DNA of 54,300 nucleotides from contig JAAXHL010000162.1 of assembly GCA_012270865.1 (NCBI GenBank), forward strand, positions 1-54,300, written 5' to 3'. This document shows positions 1 to 7,967 of this stretch, piece by piece. The DNA comes from Candidatus Poribacteria bacterium. GTDB taxonomy: Bacteria; Poribacteria; WGA-4E; WGA-3G. Made by a program: the position numbers and the translations under genes. The notes under the pieces were generated by a model. The model worked only from the letters and a program-made list of their open reading frames with translations. It ran no database searches and had not been told where the DNA came from. The first letter of the stretch is position 1. Every line of letters begins with the position of its first letter.

Positions 1-174
1 AAACTAATTGTGACAGACTACTAGCGAAATCTAGCGAAAATTTCTGCGTTTTTTCAAAACACATAACATAAATTAAGTATAACACCGCCAAAAACGGACA
101 ATTGAATCGCCCTGGCACAATTTCAGGGTCATTTGGTTTTACAGATTTACTTTATATATGTTTGTGTTTTTCTC

Positions 175-197
175 TGTAGGAGCGAGCTGTGCTCGCG
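175..197. repeat. REP-like palindrome
   Basis: A short header TGTAGGAG is followed by a 5-bp stem GCGAG/CTCGC around a CTGTG loop (182-196). The same header with another stem occurs at the end of mnmA (43219-43240), so this looks like one member of a dispersed palindrome family. It lies just downstream of the sigma-factor remnant on the minus strand and could act as a transcript end, but it has no U-tract. Confidence 0.5.
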
Positions 198-214
198 ATA
201 TTCTGAAAAAAATG

Positions 215-456
215 TTAACGGCTGTGAACAGAAGTAAAATAAAAACCGAGAACTAAATCGTCCTCGCCACAATAGGTTTTCAGCCACGTCTCTTGCGTCA
301 AATCTTTGGCAACTTCGGGGTCGCGGAGCCGTTTTTGGATGTGGCGGTAGAGCCGTGCGTTGTATTTGCGGACCATGGGCGAAAAGACTTCGGCCTCCCC
401 TGTTGGACGCGGGCGATGCGTTGTTTTTCGTCTGTTGGGTTCATTTTTGTGAGCAT
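215..456 (-). pseudogene. ECF sigma-70 factor remnant (frameshifted, truncated)
   Basis: On the minus strand an ATG at 456 opens MLTKMNPTDEKQRIARVQQG and then loses frame in a run of four G (397-400). Restoring one base continues as EAEVFSPMVRKYNARLYR and then KDLTQETWLKTY, which resembles sigma-70 region 2 (helix with RLYR, then a D-x-x-QETWLK block). The second frame stops at 215, so regions 3 and 4 are absent. The start is only a few bases after the STT3 stop, so it sits at the 3' end of the same operon. I infer a decayed ECF sigma gene. A sequencing error could explain the frameshift but not the missing C-terminal half. Confidence 0.55.
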
Positions 457-458
457 GG

Positions 459-2903
459 TTATGGAAGTCCTAACGTTTTATCTATTTCGGGGAAGCCTGT
501 TTTCAGGTATTTCGGGGCGGGGTGGATGTCCGCGGGGTAGTGGATTTCCCAGATTTTGATGTGGGGTTTTGTGTTTTCATCTATGGGGTAAATTTGTGTG
601 AATGCCTCCGAGTGTGTATCGCGCATAAATAATTTGATGGCGAGGCTATTCCAGCTCTTTGGCGAGATATAGGATGCAGTTTCAAGAGTAAGATATTCAT
701 GATGTTTTGAATACACACAAAGAATGCCCCCGTATGGATTTTCTATCGGATCCATGAAAAACGGTGAAATTTTGTCGAGGGTGTCTGAAAATGCGATGCA
801 GGGTAATTTCACAGTTTCACCATTTTTCAGCCGAGCCTTGACAGATGTCGTATTTTTATCAGCCGGGGGTTCAATGTGAGCGAATGGTATATTTTCTGGG
901 TCGGAGAGTTGCCAGGGTTTCCCCGAGGCTGTCCTTGAGATTTTGAGACGAGTTCTTTGGAATTCACGGTCTCCGTTGTTATCACTGCCGATGCCGGAAA
1001 AAATTTTGGCATTTGCAAATAAATCTCTCGTCGTGAGCATAAGATGTGTTGCGTTGTGTGTTTTCAAGAATTCGAGTGCTTCTCGCTCGGATTGTCCACA
1101 GAAGACGTGTCGGTAATACAGGTGTATCCAATGGGGTAGGAAATGGTCGGGGTCTGTGATGGTTTTGACACCCCCGAGGACGTTGAGTTGACCGCCATAG
1201 TTCCAACTCGCGGCGACGACGGCGTTGTTTGGCAGCCTGCCTGTCATCCATCTGTAGGCGTGTGTGATCGGCGTGATACCGGGAGTCGGCTGGCGTATGT
1301 TCTTTGCAGTATTGAACAACTCTTTTGCATACCCCCCGGCGGGCTGCCAGAAGCAGAGAAGGGGCAACATGGCAAACGTGAGAAGAGTTTTGAGTAAGGA
1401 CTGTGAGACGTTTTGTCTGAATGTGTCGGTTATATAGTGAGCGTTTCTGATTTTATCAACGAGTATTTCTGAGAGTTTCTGTATGAGACCTATGGTAAAG
1501 AAAGCAAACGGGATACCTATAAAGAATTGGAAACGTATTGCATCCCGCGAGAGTGCTGTCCAGCAGAGAAACCAAGCACCAAAAGCAACATAAATGAATT
1601 CGTTTGGTGTTTTATCCTCACATCGCCAAGCGACGATCAGGAAACCGATAAGTGTACAGATGACTGAGATGAAAAATATCTGGTTTCCGTGTTGAATGCC
1701 CCAAAGGTTATCAAGCGGCTCGCGGAAAAAGGTGGTGATCGTGAAGAGTGTTAAAGGAATGGCAAAAAGGAAGTGTTTCAGTTTATCTGCAGGGTATATG
1801 CATGTGAGTATGAAACCGAGGCTTGCTACGAGAAAAACGCTCCCGTACCGATCGCTCCAATATTCAAGTGGGGGGGCTTTCAGTTCAGCGACAGATTGCA
1901 TAAGGGGGGTTTGGCTGAACGGGACGGTGGTATCGGCAAAGGTGTTTTGTTGTGTCCAGACATAGCCGAGGGCAAGTGTAACACTCGCGAGGGTTAAGAC
2001 GAGTGAAAAAGTGTGAGCATGTTGACGGAAGAAGCCCATTTTTGAAATGAGTAGAGATCGAAGGGCACGCATTGCCAAAAGCACAAGTGGTAGCATGAGA
2101 ACGAACACTGCGAGGTGTTCTGCGAAGCCGTAGCCGTTTCTATACGCAGGCGAAGCGAGATAGAGTGTCGGCACAAAGCAGCACACCCACACGGCATAAA
2201 GTCCTAAACCTTCCTCTGTTTCGGATGTCAGAAACCGCCACAGTTCTACGACGAGAATAACACTCAAAAACACACCAAAACCTTCCCAACTCAGCCCGCC
2301 CAGGAAGACAAAAAAACCGCTGATGAGTGTCCAGAAAAGGCGTTTGCGTGACGTTTCGGCTTGCAACACAGTGAGATAAGTGATGACAGCAAGGATGCCG
2401 ATCATGAGTACCCAGTTGTCGCGGTCAGAAAATCCTATGACGCTGCGTTCGATGGTGCCCGGGAAAGTTGCTAAAAGGATGCCGAAGCAGATAGAAAAGA
2501 CGGTGCCGAAATATTTTTGTAGAAAGAAACAGAGCGTGCCCAGCCCAATACAAAAGCAGAGGACGGGGACGTAAAGCACCCAACGATAGAGGGATATATT
2601 CGGAAAAACAGACGCAAGTGCTTTATGGGTATACGCGAGGGCGTAAGAATAGAACGGAAGCGTCTGTGATAAGTCTCTCCCGTGGGGTACCCAGCGGTTT
2701 GTGTCAATTTCTGGCAGTTTACCGTTTTCGGAAATGGTTCGTGCTTGTTCGTAGTAGAAATAACTATCATTTCCAACGAACTGACCTGGCGGAATCTTCG
2801 GAAGGATCCCGCTGCGAATCCAGAAAGCGAAGAGCAGGATGCTGAGAAAAAGGAGTGCGGTGCCTATCTGTTTGAGGGGGAGTGCTTTCAACGTTTTCAA
2901 CAT
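459..2903 (-). CDS. STT3/AglB/PglB-type oligosaccharyltransferase-like membrane protein
   Basis: This 814-residue multi-pass membrane protein has the landmarks of STT3-type oligosaccharyltransferases, which move a lipid-linked glycan to Asn of exported proteins. An acidic first-loop motif GNDSYFYY (about 43-50) follows the first membrane segment. A second acidic site SDRDNW lies at about 159-164, with SWEG near 205. The SVAE motif at about 337-340 matches the SVSE/TIxE loop that carries the catalytic Glu. The WNYGG block (567-571) sits where WWDYG is expected, at the start of the C-terminal periplasmic domain. About twelve hydrophobic segments span residues 10-520. WWDYG is altered to S-W-N-Y-G, so the acceptor-site reading differs from the norm. 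It is last intact gene of the minus-strand operon. The family is secure; glycan and acceptor are unknown. Confidence 0.8.
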   Translation of the reverse strand: MLKTLKALPLKQIGTALLFLSILLFAFWIRSGILPKIPPGQFVGNDSYFYYEQARTISENGKLPEIDTNRWVPHGRDLSQTLPFYSYALAYTHKALASVFPNISLYRWVLYVPVLCFCIGLGTLCFFLQKYFGTVFSICFGILLATFPGTIERSVIGFSDRDNWVLMIGILAVITYLTVLQAETSRKRLFWTLISGFFVFLGGLSWEGFGVFLSVILVVELWRFLTSETEEGLGLYAVWVCCFVPTLYLASPAYRNGYGFAEHLAVFVLMLPLVLLAMRALRSLLISKMGFFRQHAHTFSLVLTLASVTLALGYVWTQQNTFADTTVPFSQTPLMQSVAELKAPPLEYWSDRYGSVFLVASLGFILTCIYPADKLKHFLFAIPLTLFTITTFFREPLDNLWGIQHGNQIFFISVICTLIGFLIVAWRCEDKTPNEFIYVAFGAWFLCWTALSRDAIRFQFFIGIPFAFFTIGLIQKLSEILVDKIRNAHYITDTFRQNVSQSLLKTLLTFAMLPLLCFWQPAGGYAKELFNTAKNIRQPTPGITPITHAYRWMTGRLPNNAVVAASWNYGGQLNVLGGVKTITDPDHFLPHWIHLYYRHVFCGQSEREALEFLKTHNATHLMLTTRDLFANAKIFSGIGSDNNGDREFQRTRLKISRTASGKPWQLSDPENIPFAHIEPPADKNTTSVKARLKNGETVKLPCIAFSDTLDKISPFFMDPIENPYGGILCVYSKHHEYLTLETASYISPKSWNSLAIKLFMRDTHSEAFTQIYPIDENTKPHIKIWEIHYPADIHPAPKYLKTGFPEIDKTLGLP

Positions 2904-2928
2904 CGGAACATGTACTCAGGCTGCGTGT

Positions 2929-3183
2929 TTATTTGCCACCACTTTGTGATGCCGGTGATTCTCTGTTCTTATGGTAATTTTCCATGATCGCTTGTAGTTC
3001 CGGGTGCATCTTGCTGCAGCACTTGCACTTTTTTTTAGGGCGTGTGCTTTTAACGACAGCTCCCCGTGTGTTCGTGGGTTCTGATGAAGGTGTTGCACGG
3101 ACCTGACCGCTGACAAATACGAAAAGAGACGTGGTGGCAGCGAAGATGATCAGGACAGCGAAGGCAATATAAAAACGTTTCAT
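2929..3183 (-). CDS. small membrane-anchored Cys-rich protein
   Basis: This 84-residue protein has an N-terminal hydrophobic segment (about 5-25), a Ser/Thr-rich linker and a compact Lys/Cys patch KKKCKCCSKMHPE near residues 50-62, followed by a short helical tail. The CxCC..H pattern could bind a metal, but I recognise no family. GAGGA just upstream of the ATG overlaps the end of the preceding gene, so translation is probably coupled. It lies 25 bases upstream of the STT3 gene and 3 bases after the 465-residue unknown protein, which suggests one transcript. Function unknown. Confidence 0.6.
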   Translation of the reverse strand: MKRFYIAFAVLIIFAATTSLFVFVSGQVRATPSSEPTNTRGAVVKSTRPKKKCKCCSKMHPELQAIMENYHKNRESPASQSGGK

Positions 3184-3186
3184 CTG

Positions 3187-4584
3187 CTAATCCTCTGGAT
3201 CCTGTTGTTGAAACTTTTTGACATCTGCTGCGATTTCAGGGTCTATTTGTTGAAGTCTGCGTATGCCTTCTTCGGGACCGTGGAGATTCAGCGTTGCCAT
3301 CGCCCGCCGGAACCGAAAGGTTGAATATTTCTCTTGGAGGCTGCTTTCCATGTCGTTCCCCGGCGTGGGTGCGGCGGTTTGTGCAGACATCGCCCGTTCT
3401 TCGAGTGCTTTCTCAAAGTCTGTCTCGCTTGGAGAGATGGAAAATTGTTTTTGAAATTCGGCTTCGATCTCTGCATCGCTCATTTCCATAAACTGATCAA
3501 GGGGGATACCGACACCCTTTTCAAAAATGGCGCGCAGTTCTTCGCGTTCGGCAGCCTCTAATGCCCTGAGTTCTTCTTGCCATGACGAAACTTCTTCTCC
3601 TGTGATGCGCGACTCCTGGTATTTTTGGGCGAGTTCCGATAGTATATCCGTGGACGTATCCGTGGCCTGGACAATCTCTGACATGTCGCCTGTATCGTCC
3701 AGAGGTTCGGATGTTTGCTCAGCAGGGTTCCGTATTTCTTTGCCTGCACTATCGAGATAGATATCTTTCACTGTTAACATATACCGCAATTCGGGGTGTT
3801 CCGGGGGTTCAGGGGGTGTTTCCCAAGGCGGTGTGTTTTCTAACTCTTCAGCATACTTGTCGAGTGCCGGGCCCAGTTCGCGGTCGGTAGAACCGTAACT
3901 CCGAGCTACAGATTCCGTCTCAATCGTGCCATCAGGGTAATGGTACTGACGGCGCTCGACTTCCAGATGATGGGCATAAACCCTGTTATATTTGCGTCCA
4001 TCCCACTCTAAGCCGACGACATCGGGCTCGGTTTTCATAATTTCATTGAGGATTTGGTCCATTTCTCGGGCGCGTGTGCCGTCATCCATGAGCACATCGC
4101 GTCTATGGTTCAGGATATTGAGGAGTGCGTTTTTGGCACCCTCGGGTGCGTCTGATGCCTTTACATCTTCGATGGCGGCGTTGATGTGTGCAAGTTCTTC
4201 TTGCTTCTCTGCTTGTTTTTGATAGGCGTGTTCATGACCTTGGCCGTTTGCGTGGCTGTGTGGGGGGATCTCCAGATCCGGGTTTTCACGGAAGAGTGCC
4301 TGAACGTGTTCTTGAATGCGTTGTAGCTCCTCTGGAGTCGCAAAATCCGTGAATTCTTCATCAGGTGTAAGTTCGTATTTTCCGAGGGCGAAAAAGTTAT
4401 CGAAATAGATCTGTTTTTCTTCCTCTGTGAGCTTTCCGGAAAGCGAGAGGATTTTATCGATATGTCCGCGTATCGCTGCCTTATCGATGTCTCTCTGATT
4501 CGGTTTGGCAATAAAAAAAATCACAAGACCGATTGTGAGAACGCCCAAAATAGAAACGATAGATATTCTCTTTTTCGTCAACAC
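3187..4584 (-). CDS. hypothetical membrane-anchored, acidic helical protein
   Basis: Unrecognised protein of about 465 residues. A single N-terminal membrane segment (ISIVSILGVLTIGLVIFFI) is followed by a long, charged, mostly helical extracytoplasmic region with a His-rich patch (HSHANGQGHEHAY), a Pro-rich stretch (PPWETPPEPPEHPE) and many Glu/Gln-rich helices at the C-terminus. I chose the GTG at 4584 because GGAGGA lies 6 bases upstream; an in-frame ATG at 4599 would add five residues but has no ribosome site. It follows a perfect 15-bp inverted repeat and precedes the Cys-rich and STT3 genes. A role in the envelope is inferred from the anchor alone. Confidence 0.6.
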   Translation of the reverse strand: MLTKKRISIVSILGVLTIGLVIFFIAKPNQRDIDKAAIRGHIDKILSLSGKLTEEEKQIYFDNFFALGKYELTPDEEFTDFATPEELQRIQEHVQALFRENPDLEIPPHSHANGQGHEHAYQKQAEKQEELAHINAAIEDVKASDAPEGAKNALLNILNHRRDVLMDDGTRAREMDQILNEIMKTEPDVVGLEWDGRKYNRVYAHHLEVERRQYHYPDGTIETESVARSYGSTDRELGPALDKYAEELENTPPWETPPEPPEHPELRYMLTVKDIYLDSAGKEIRNPAEQTSEPLDDTGDMSEIVQATDTSTDILSELAQKYQESRITGEEVSSWQEELRALEAAEREELRAIFEKGVGIPLDQFMEMSDAEIEAEFQKQFSISPSETDFEKALEERAMSAQTAAPTPGNDMESSLQEKYSTFRFRRAMATLNLHGPEEGIRRLQQIDPEIAADVKKFQQQDPED

Positions 4585-4617
4585 TGTTTTGTCCTCCATC
4601 TATCAAGTTTTTGTGAT

Positions 4618-4666
4618 GAAATACTTCTCTACCCAAGCCATCGCTGCCTGAGTAGAGAAGTATTTC
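4618..4666. repeat. perfect 15-bp inverted repeat (stem-loop)
   Basis: Arms GAAATACTTCTCTAC (4618-4632) and GTAGAGAAGTATTTC (4652-4666) are exact reverse complements with a 19-base loop. It lies between two minus-strand genes. Neither side has a clear U-tract, so a classical Rho-independent terminator is not certain; a leader structure or operator for the downstream genes is possible. Confidence 0.75.
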
Positions 4667-4714
4667 TGTTGTGTGGTTAATTACGGTTTCGGGCAGAAGT
4701 CCCAATGGTTGGGA

Positions 4715-5176
4715 TTAGTTGAAATCCGCGTCCGTATTGTCGGGGTTACCGGTTTCTGAAGCGGCAGCACTCGCGTAAGCGTCATTTTCCCAGCGCGGTG
4801 TTTCCTTGACGAAAACAACTTTTTCTTTAAAAGGCTTGAAAAGTGTTGTGCTGCTTACACTCACATTACCATAACCATACGTCCCATCTGGATTGGGGGG
4901 TGGATCCCTGTGTTCCCTCTCACCGACTTGAGCATATAGAGAATAGGTGAAATGGTGATTATGCACGATTATCATGCCAACGAGTGTACGCATATGAAAC
5001 CAACTTACGTTAGCTCTCGCCGTCATTTTGGATCCGGAGTTATTAGTCTTGGCATTCGGAGTGAGATTTAAGGATGTGAAGTGCCATGCTTCAGTCTGTG
5101 TTGAAATCGTGACAATCAATGCACTTGCAACGAAAAGAATCAGGATTAAGAGTCTAACGAATGTTTTTGTTAACAT
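4715..5176 (-). CDS. hypothetical exported protein
   Basis: A 153-residue protein with a typical signal peptide (basic start MLTKTFVR, hydrophobic core to about residue 24, then TQTEA). The mature part is short, with aromatic and His residues (WFHMRTL, VHNHHFTYSLYA) and a polar Asn/Asp-rich end. I recognise no family. AAAGGA lies about 8 bases before the ATG. It is the first gene of the minus-strand group that ends in the STT3 gene; the hairpin after it may separate its expression from the next gene. The 1.2 kb upstream is non-coding and should contain its promoter. Confidence 0.55.
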   Translation of the reverse strand: MLTKTFVRLLILILFVASALIVTISTQTEAWHFTSLNLTPNAKTNNSGSKMTARANVSWFHMRTLVGMIIVHNHHFTYSLYAQVGEREHRDPPPNPDGTYGYGNVSVSSTTLFKPFKEKVVFVKETPRWENDAYASAAASETGNPDNTDADFN

Positions 5177-5353
5177 CTTTCATTCCTTTTATTTTTCGAG
5201 GATTGCTATAGGAAGACAAACAGAAATGGTAAGCAGTTTGACTTTCATGGCAATCTTCCTCTGTATAAGGTGCTAACCTAAAAAGTTGAAAAATCAGGTG
5301 ATTTTATAGTACAATTTAGGTTAACGTAGCTATGGACACGTCATGGCTATGCA

Positions 5354-5385
5354 GCGCCGATGGGTGCTGACATCACCCTCGGCGC
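5354..5385. repeat. stem-loop, 12-bp stem with one bulge
   Basis: GCGCCGA-T-GGGTG (5354-5366) pairs with CACCC-TCGGCGC (5374-5385), leaving a single bulged T and a 7-base CTGACAT loop. No U-tract follows on either strand. It could be part of a small RNA or a mobile palindrome; no function is assigned. Confidence 0.6.
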
Positions 5386-5833
5386 ACCTCAAAAACTTTA
5401 GAGGCAGCCACTTCAAAATATTTACGACGACAACACAGTATAATATGTTCCAGTATTATCGTCAAACAAAATGCGATGCAACGCGACAGAACGCACTTGG
5501 CAGATCCATCTGCGATGCAACACAAAAAACCCACTATGCAACGCTTTGTCTATGACAAAGGCAACACACGGGAAACGAAAGGTCTCCGTAGCCGGACGGA
5601 CCTTGCGAAGCAAAACGCTTAACGTTTGGAAAGCGGGGGGAGAGACATGGCGACAATGAGATATTAGCAGACGTGCCATATCGCGCGGACACACGAAGAT
5701 CTATCATCGCATCCAAGCGATTTCTTTCTAAAATATCCAAAAATCTGCTTTTCATGACCACCATTCTATTCATTAACCTTCCACAAAAGTTAGCAATATT
5801 CGCAATCGAAATGTGTAAATGGTCGCGCTGGAC

Positions 5834-5887
5834 AACTTACGAGATTATTCAATAACTTACGAGATTATTCAATAACTTACGAGATTA
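5834..5887. repeat. tandem 20-bp repeat, about 2.7 copies
   Basis: The unit AACTTACGAGATTATTCAAT starts at 5834 and 5854 and is repeated as a 14-base partial copy at 5874. The copies are identical and directly adjoining with no spacers, so this is a short tandem duplication and not a CRISPR array. Confidence 0.85.
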
Positions 5888-6210
5888 ATTATACCATCCT
5901 AAGACGGTTAAGTGAAATTAAAAATGAAAAAAACGCGTTTTTTTCAGAATTTAGAAAATTTTCTGCATATTTTTACCCCACAAGTCCGTATTTTGTCAAT
6001 CAAGATGTTATACGCTTTCTATACTATAGAATTTTTTGGACAAGTCAACGATTCTGTGTTATCCTAAATCCACAACGTTTTGTAGAGATTAGACCTATTT
6101 CTGACTGGACACTTCTTTCAGAAAAGTGTCCTATAAGGAACAGGACGAACGCAATTTCGACTGCAGCCTGTTCTGTTAGATGAGATTTTGCGGAAAACAC
6201 AGCGTTCTGA

Positions 6211-6297
6211 TAGCACAAACTGGAAGTTTATGCTACAAAAGAGCAGCAGGCGTAAGGTAGCACAAACTGGAAGTTTATGCTACAAAAGAGCAGCAGG
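6211..6297. repeat. two direct copies of a 40-bp palindromic repeat
   Basis: Identical 40-base copies at 6211-6250 and 6258-6297 are separated by CGTAAGG. Each contains a hairpin AGCACAAACT-GGA-AGTTTATGCT (10-bp arms, one G-U type mismatch). The same hairpin layout, with AAACT or AGGCT stems, recurs at 18422-18524 and 44213-44233, so this is a dispersed family. Confidence 0.8.
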
Positions 6298-6356
6298 TGT
6301 CAGTCCTAAGGAATTCAAGAATCCCACTGTTTTAGTTGTCGGAGAATGTCAAGTGT

Positions 6357-7886
6357 ATGCCGAACCCGAAACCAGACCCTTCTCTATATGCTGCTTCTGA
6401 GATGATATTTAATACCGCCACCTACATCGGATTCCTAATTTTTGTTTTCGCTTTACCTTTCGGCTATTCGACGGCATTTCTCAATATCGGGCTTTCGTTT
6501 GTGCTACTCGGATGGGTAGGTCGGATGGTTTCGGAACGGAAACTCGGTTGGCAACGCACACCGCTCGATTTACCTATCCTTCTATTTTTGGGACTCTCAC
6601 TGATCGCCTGTCTCTTTGCACCGCATCCTGCGAGAAGTAGCCTCGGCTATTTTTGGAAGCTGCTCCGTGCGATCCTGCTCTTTTATGCCGTTATTCAGAG
6701 TCGTTTAGGGTCCCGATGGCAGCATATCGTGATAGCGTTTATCGCCGTAGCGGGTCTATCTTCCGCACTCGGACTCTGGTATTATGCCAATGATACCCGT
6801 TTAGCGATTGACTTTATGGGGCGGATCGGGGTACAATTTCAAGAGGAACTCAATAATGGACACATATCAGATGAATTGCATGCCGAGTTACGGGAATGCA
6901 GTGTCCCACTCTCTGAGAGTGCCACAATTTTGCCTTCAAAAGAGTTAGAAGAATGGCGGATTGATGACCCCGCGCGCGACAGACGCTACGTCGTTCGGAC
7001 AGATGAAACACATCTCAGGGTCTACATGATTGAGCAACGGCTCACTGGGACCTTTAAGATGCCGAATGATCTCGGCGCGTATCTCGCGCTCGGACTGCCG
7101 TTTGTGATGGGTTATTTTCTGGCGAGTTGGCGGAGATACACGGAACAGAAGCGGAACCGGATAGCGATAATTATAGTGCTTGGTGCCGTTGTAGGACTGA
7201 TGAGTGCGAACCTCGTGCTAACGCTCACACGCGCCGCTTGGATCAGCGTTACCTTCGCGACTGTTTGTCTCGGTGTCTATCTCGTTGTTCGTAGGGGCTG
7301 GGTTACCCAACCCCTACGGAAACCCAAATCTTCGGGCGGATTACGGAGACGAATTCTGTTAGGTGCCGCTGTCATTATCCTGATTATAGGCGGGTCGTTC
7401 TTTCTGATGCCGCAGCATATCAAGGCGCGTTTCCAAACGATGATTGAACAACCTATCGGATTCATGGGGGAACGTCCGCAGTGGTGGCAGACCTCGCTGG
7501 AACTTATTAAAAAGTATCCTTTGACCGGCATCGGGTTGGGTCGGTTTCGTTATGAATATCAGCGCAGTGGACCGCCTGAGCAATACAACATCCCGTACCA
7601 CGCACACAATATCTATCTACATATCGCAGTTGAGCACGGCATCCCGTCGCTCTTGCTGTTTCTCTGGATAGTGGTAATGTTATGTCGAAGAGTCTACAGC
7701 ATAAGACGTGCCACCGATTTTTGGGGCAGCGGTACTTTCATCGGCGCAAGCGGTTTCCTTATTTCTGCACTTATTTATGGACTCGCAGATAACATCCTAC
7801 ACCAGCGCACGGTGCTGCTTTTTTGGTTTATTGTCGGCATAATTTTCTTAAAACAACACCAATGGCGCACCAAAAACGTAGCATGA
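6357..7886 (+). CDS. O-antigen ligase / polymerase family membrane protein
   Basis: About 509 residues with ten or more membrane segments. The Wzy/WaaL signature is clear: GTFKMPNDLGAYLALGLPF (about 231-249), TRAAW (about 291), then the periplasmic loop GIGLGRFRYEY and the key HAHNIYLHIAVEHG (about 415-428), whose His is essential in WaaL. Such proteins join polysaccharide to lipid A core or polymerise glycan units at the outer face of the inner membrane. I chose ATG 6357, preceded by GGAG; a TTG at 6336 is possible. Odd features are an in-frame palindrome at 7291-7317, coding RRGWVTQPLR in a cytoplasmic stretch, and a last few codons formed by a repeated leader element. Ligase and polymerase cannot be separated from sequence. 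Confidence 0.82.
   Translation: MPNPKPDPSLYAASEMIFNTATYIGFLIFVFALPFGYSTAFLNIGLSFVLLGWVGRMVSERKLGWQRTPLDLPILLFLGLSLIACLFAPHPARSSLGYFWKLLRAILLFYAVIQSRLGSRWQHIVIAFIAVAGLSSALGLWYYANDTRLAIDFMGRIGVQFQEELNNGHISDELHAELRECSVPLSESATILPSKELEEWRIDDPARDRRYVVRTDETHLRVYMIEQRLTGTFKMPNDLGAYLALGLPFVMGYFLASWRRYTEQKRNRIAIIIVLGAVVGLMSANLVLTLTRAAWISVTFATVCLGVYLVVRRGWVTQPLRKPKSSGGLRRRILLGAAVIILIIGGSFFLMPQHIKARFQTMIEQPIGFMGERPQWWQTSLELIKKYPLTGIGLGRFRYEYQRSGPPEQYNIPYHAHNIYLHIAVEHGIPSLLLFLWIVVMLCRRVYSIRRATDFWGSGTFIGASGFLISALIYGLADNILHQRTVLLFWFIVGIIFLKQHQWRTKNVA
7291..7317. repeat. 27-bp palindrome inside the O-antigen ligase gene
   Basis: GTAGGGGCTGGGT-T-ACCCAACCCCTAC forms a 13-bp stem with one G-U type mismatch. 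It is in frame and codes part of RRGWVTQPLRK. A similar 27-bp palindrome lies in frame in the SprA-like gene at 16069-16095. Confidence 0.8.
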
Positions 7887-7967
7887 AACGAAGTGGAATG
7901 CGAATTTTACGAGTAGAACTTCACAGATCAAACGAACCTAACTTCTCCGCAAGGTAAATTAAAAAAC
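7875..7967 (+). promoter_or_regulatory. repeated leader element, copy A
   Basis: Starts AACGTAGCATGAAACGAAGT and ends CCGCAAGG-TAAATTAAAA just before the ATG at 7968. Copy C (23921-24012) has the same start, AGAACTTCA at the same place in the middle and the same end, with nearly equal length. AAGG may serve as the ribosome site, 13 bases from the ATG. The first bases code the last residues and TGA of the upstream gene. Confidence 0.7.

Larger units (their letters stand above)
5177..6356. other. long intergenic region, no gene found
   Basis: About 1.2 kb between the divergent hypothetical gene and the O-antigen ligase. It is AT-rich and repeat-rich. It holds a 9-bp inverted repeat TAACCTAAA/TTTAGGTTA (5274-5282, 5315-5323), a strong stem-loop (5354-5385), a tandem repeat (5834-5887) and two copies of a 40-bp palindromic repeat (6211-6297). 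Open frames at 5343-5773 have no recognisable protein features, no good ribosome sites and overlap one another on both strands, so I do not call genes here. Confidence 0.6.

Noticed and set aside
5343..5773. Open frames on both strands in the long intergenic region
   Set aside because: They overlap each other, lack ribosome sites and protein features, and lie in repeat-rich DNA.
5834..5887. Short regular repeats that could suggest a CRISPR array
   Set aside because: The 20-bp units adjoin with no spacers and there are fewer than three copies; no cas genes nearby.
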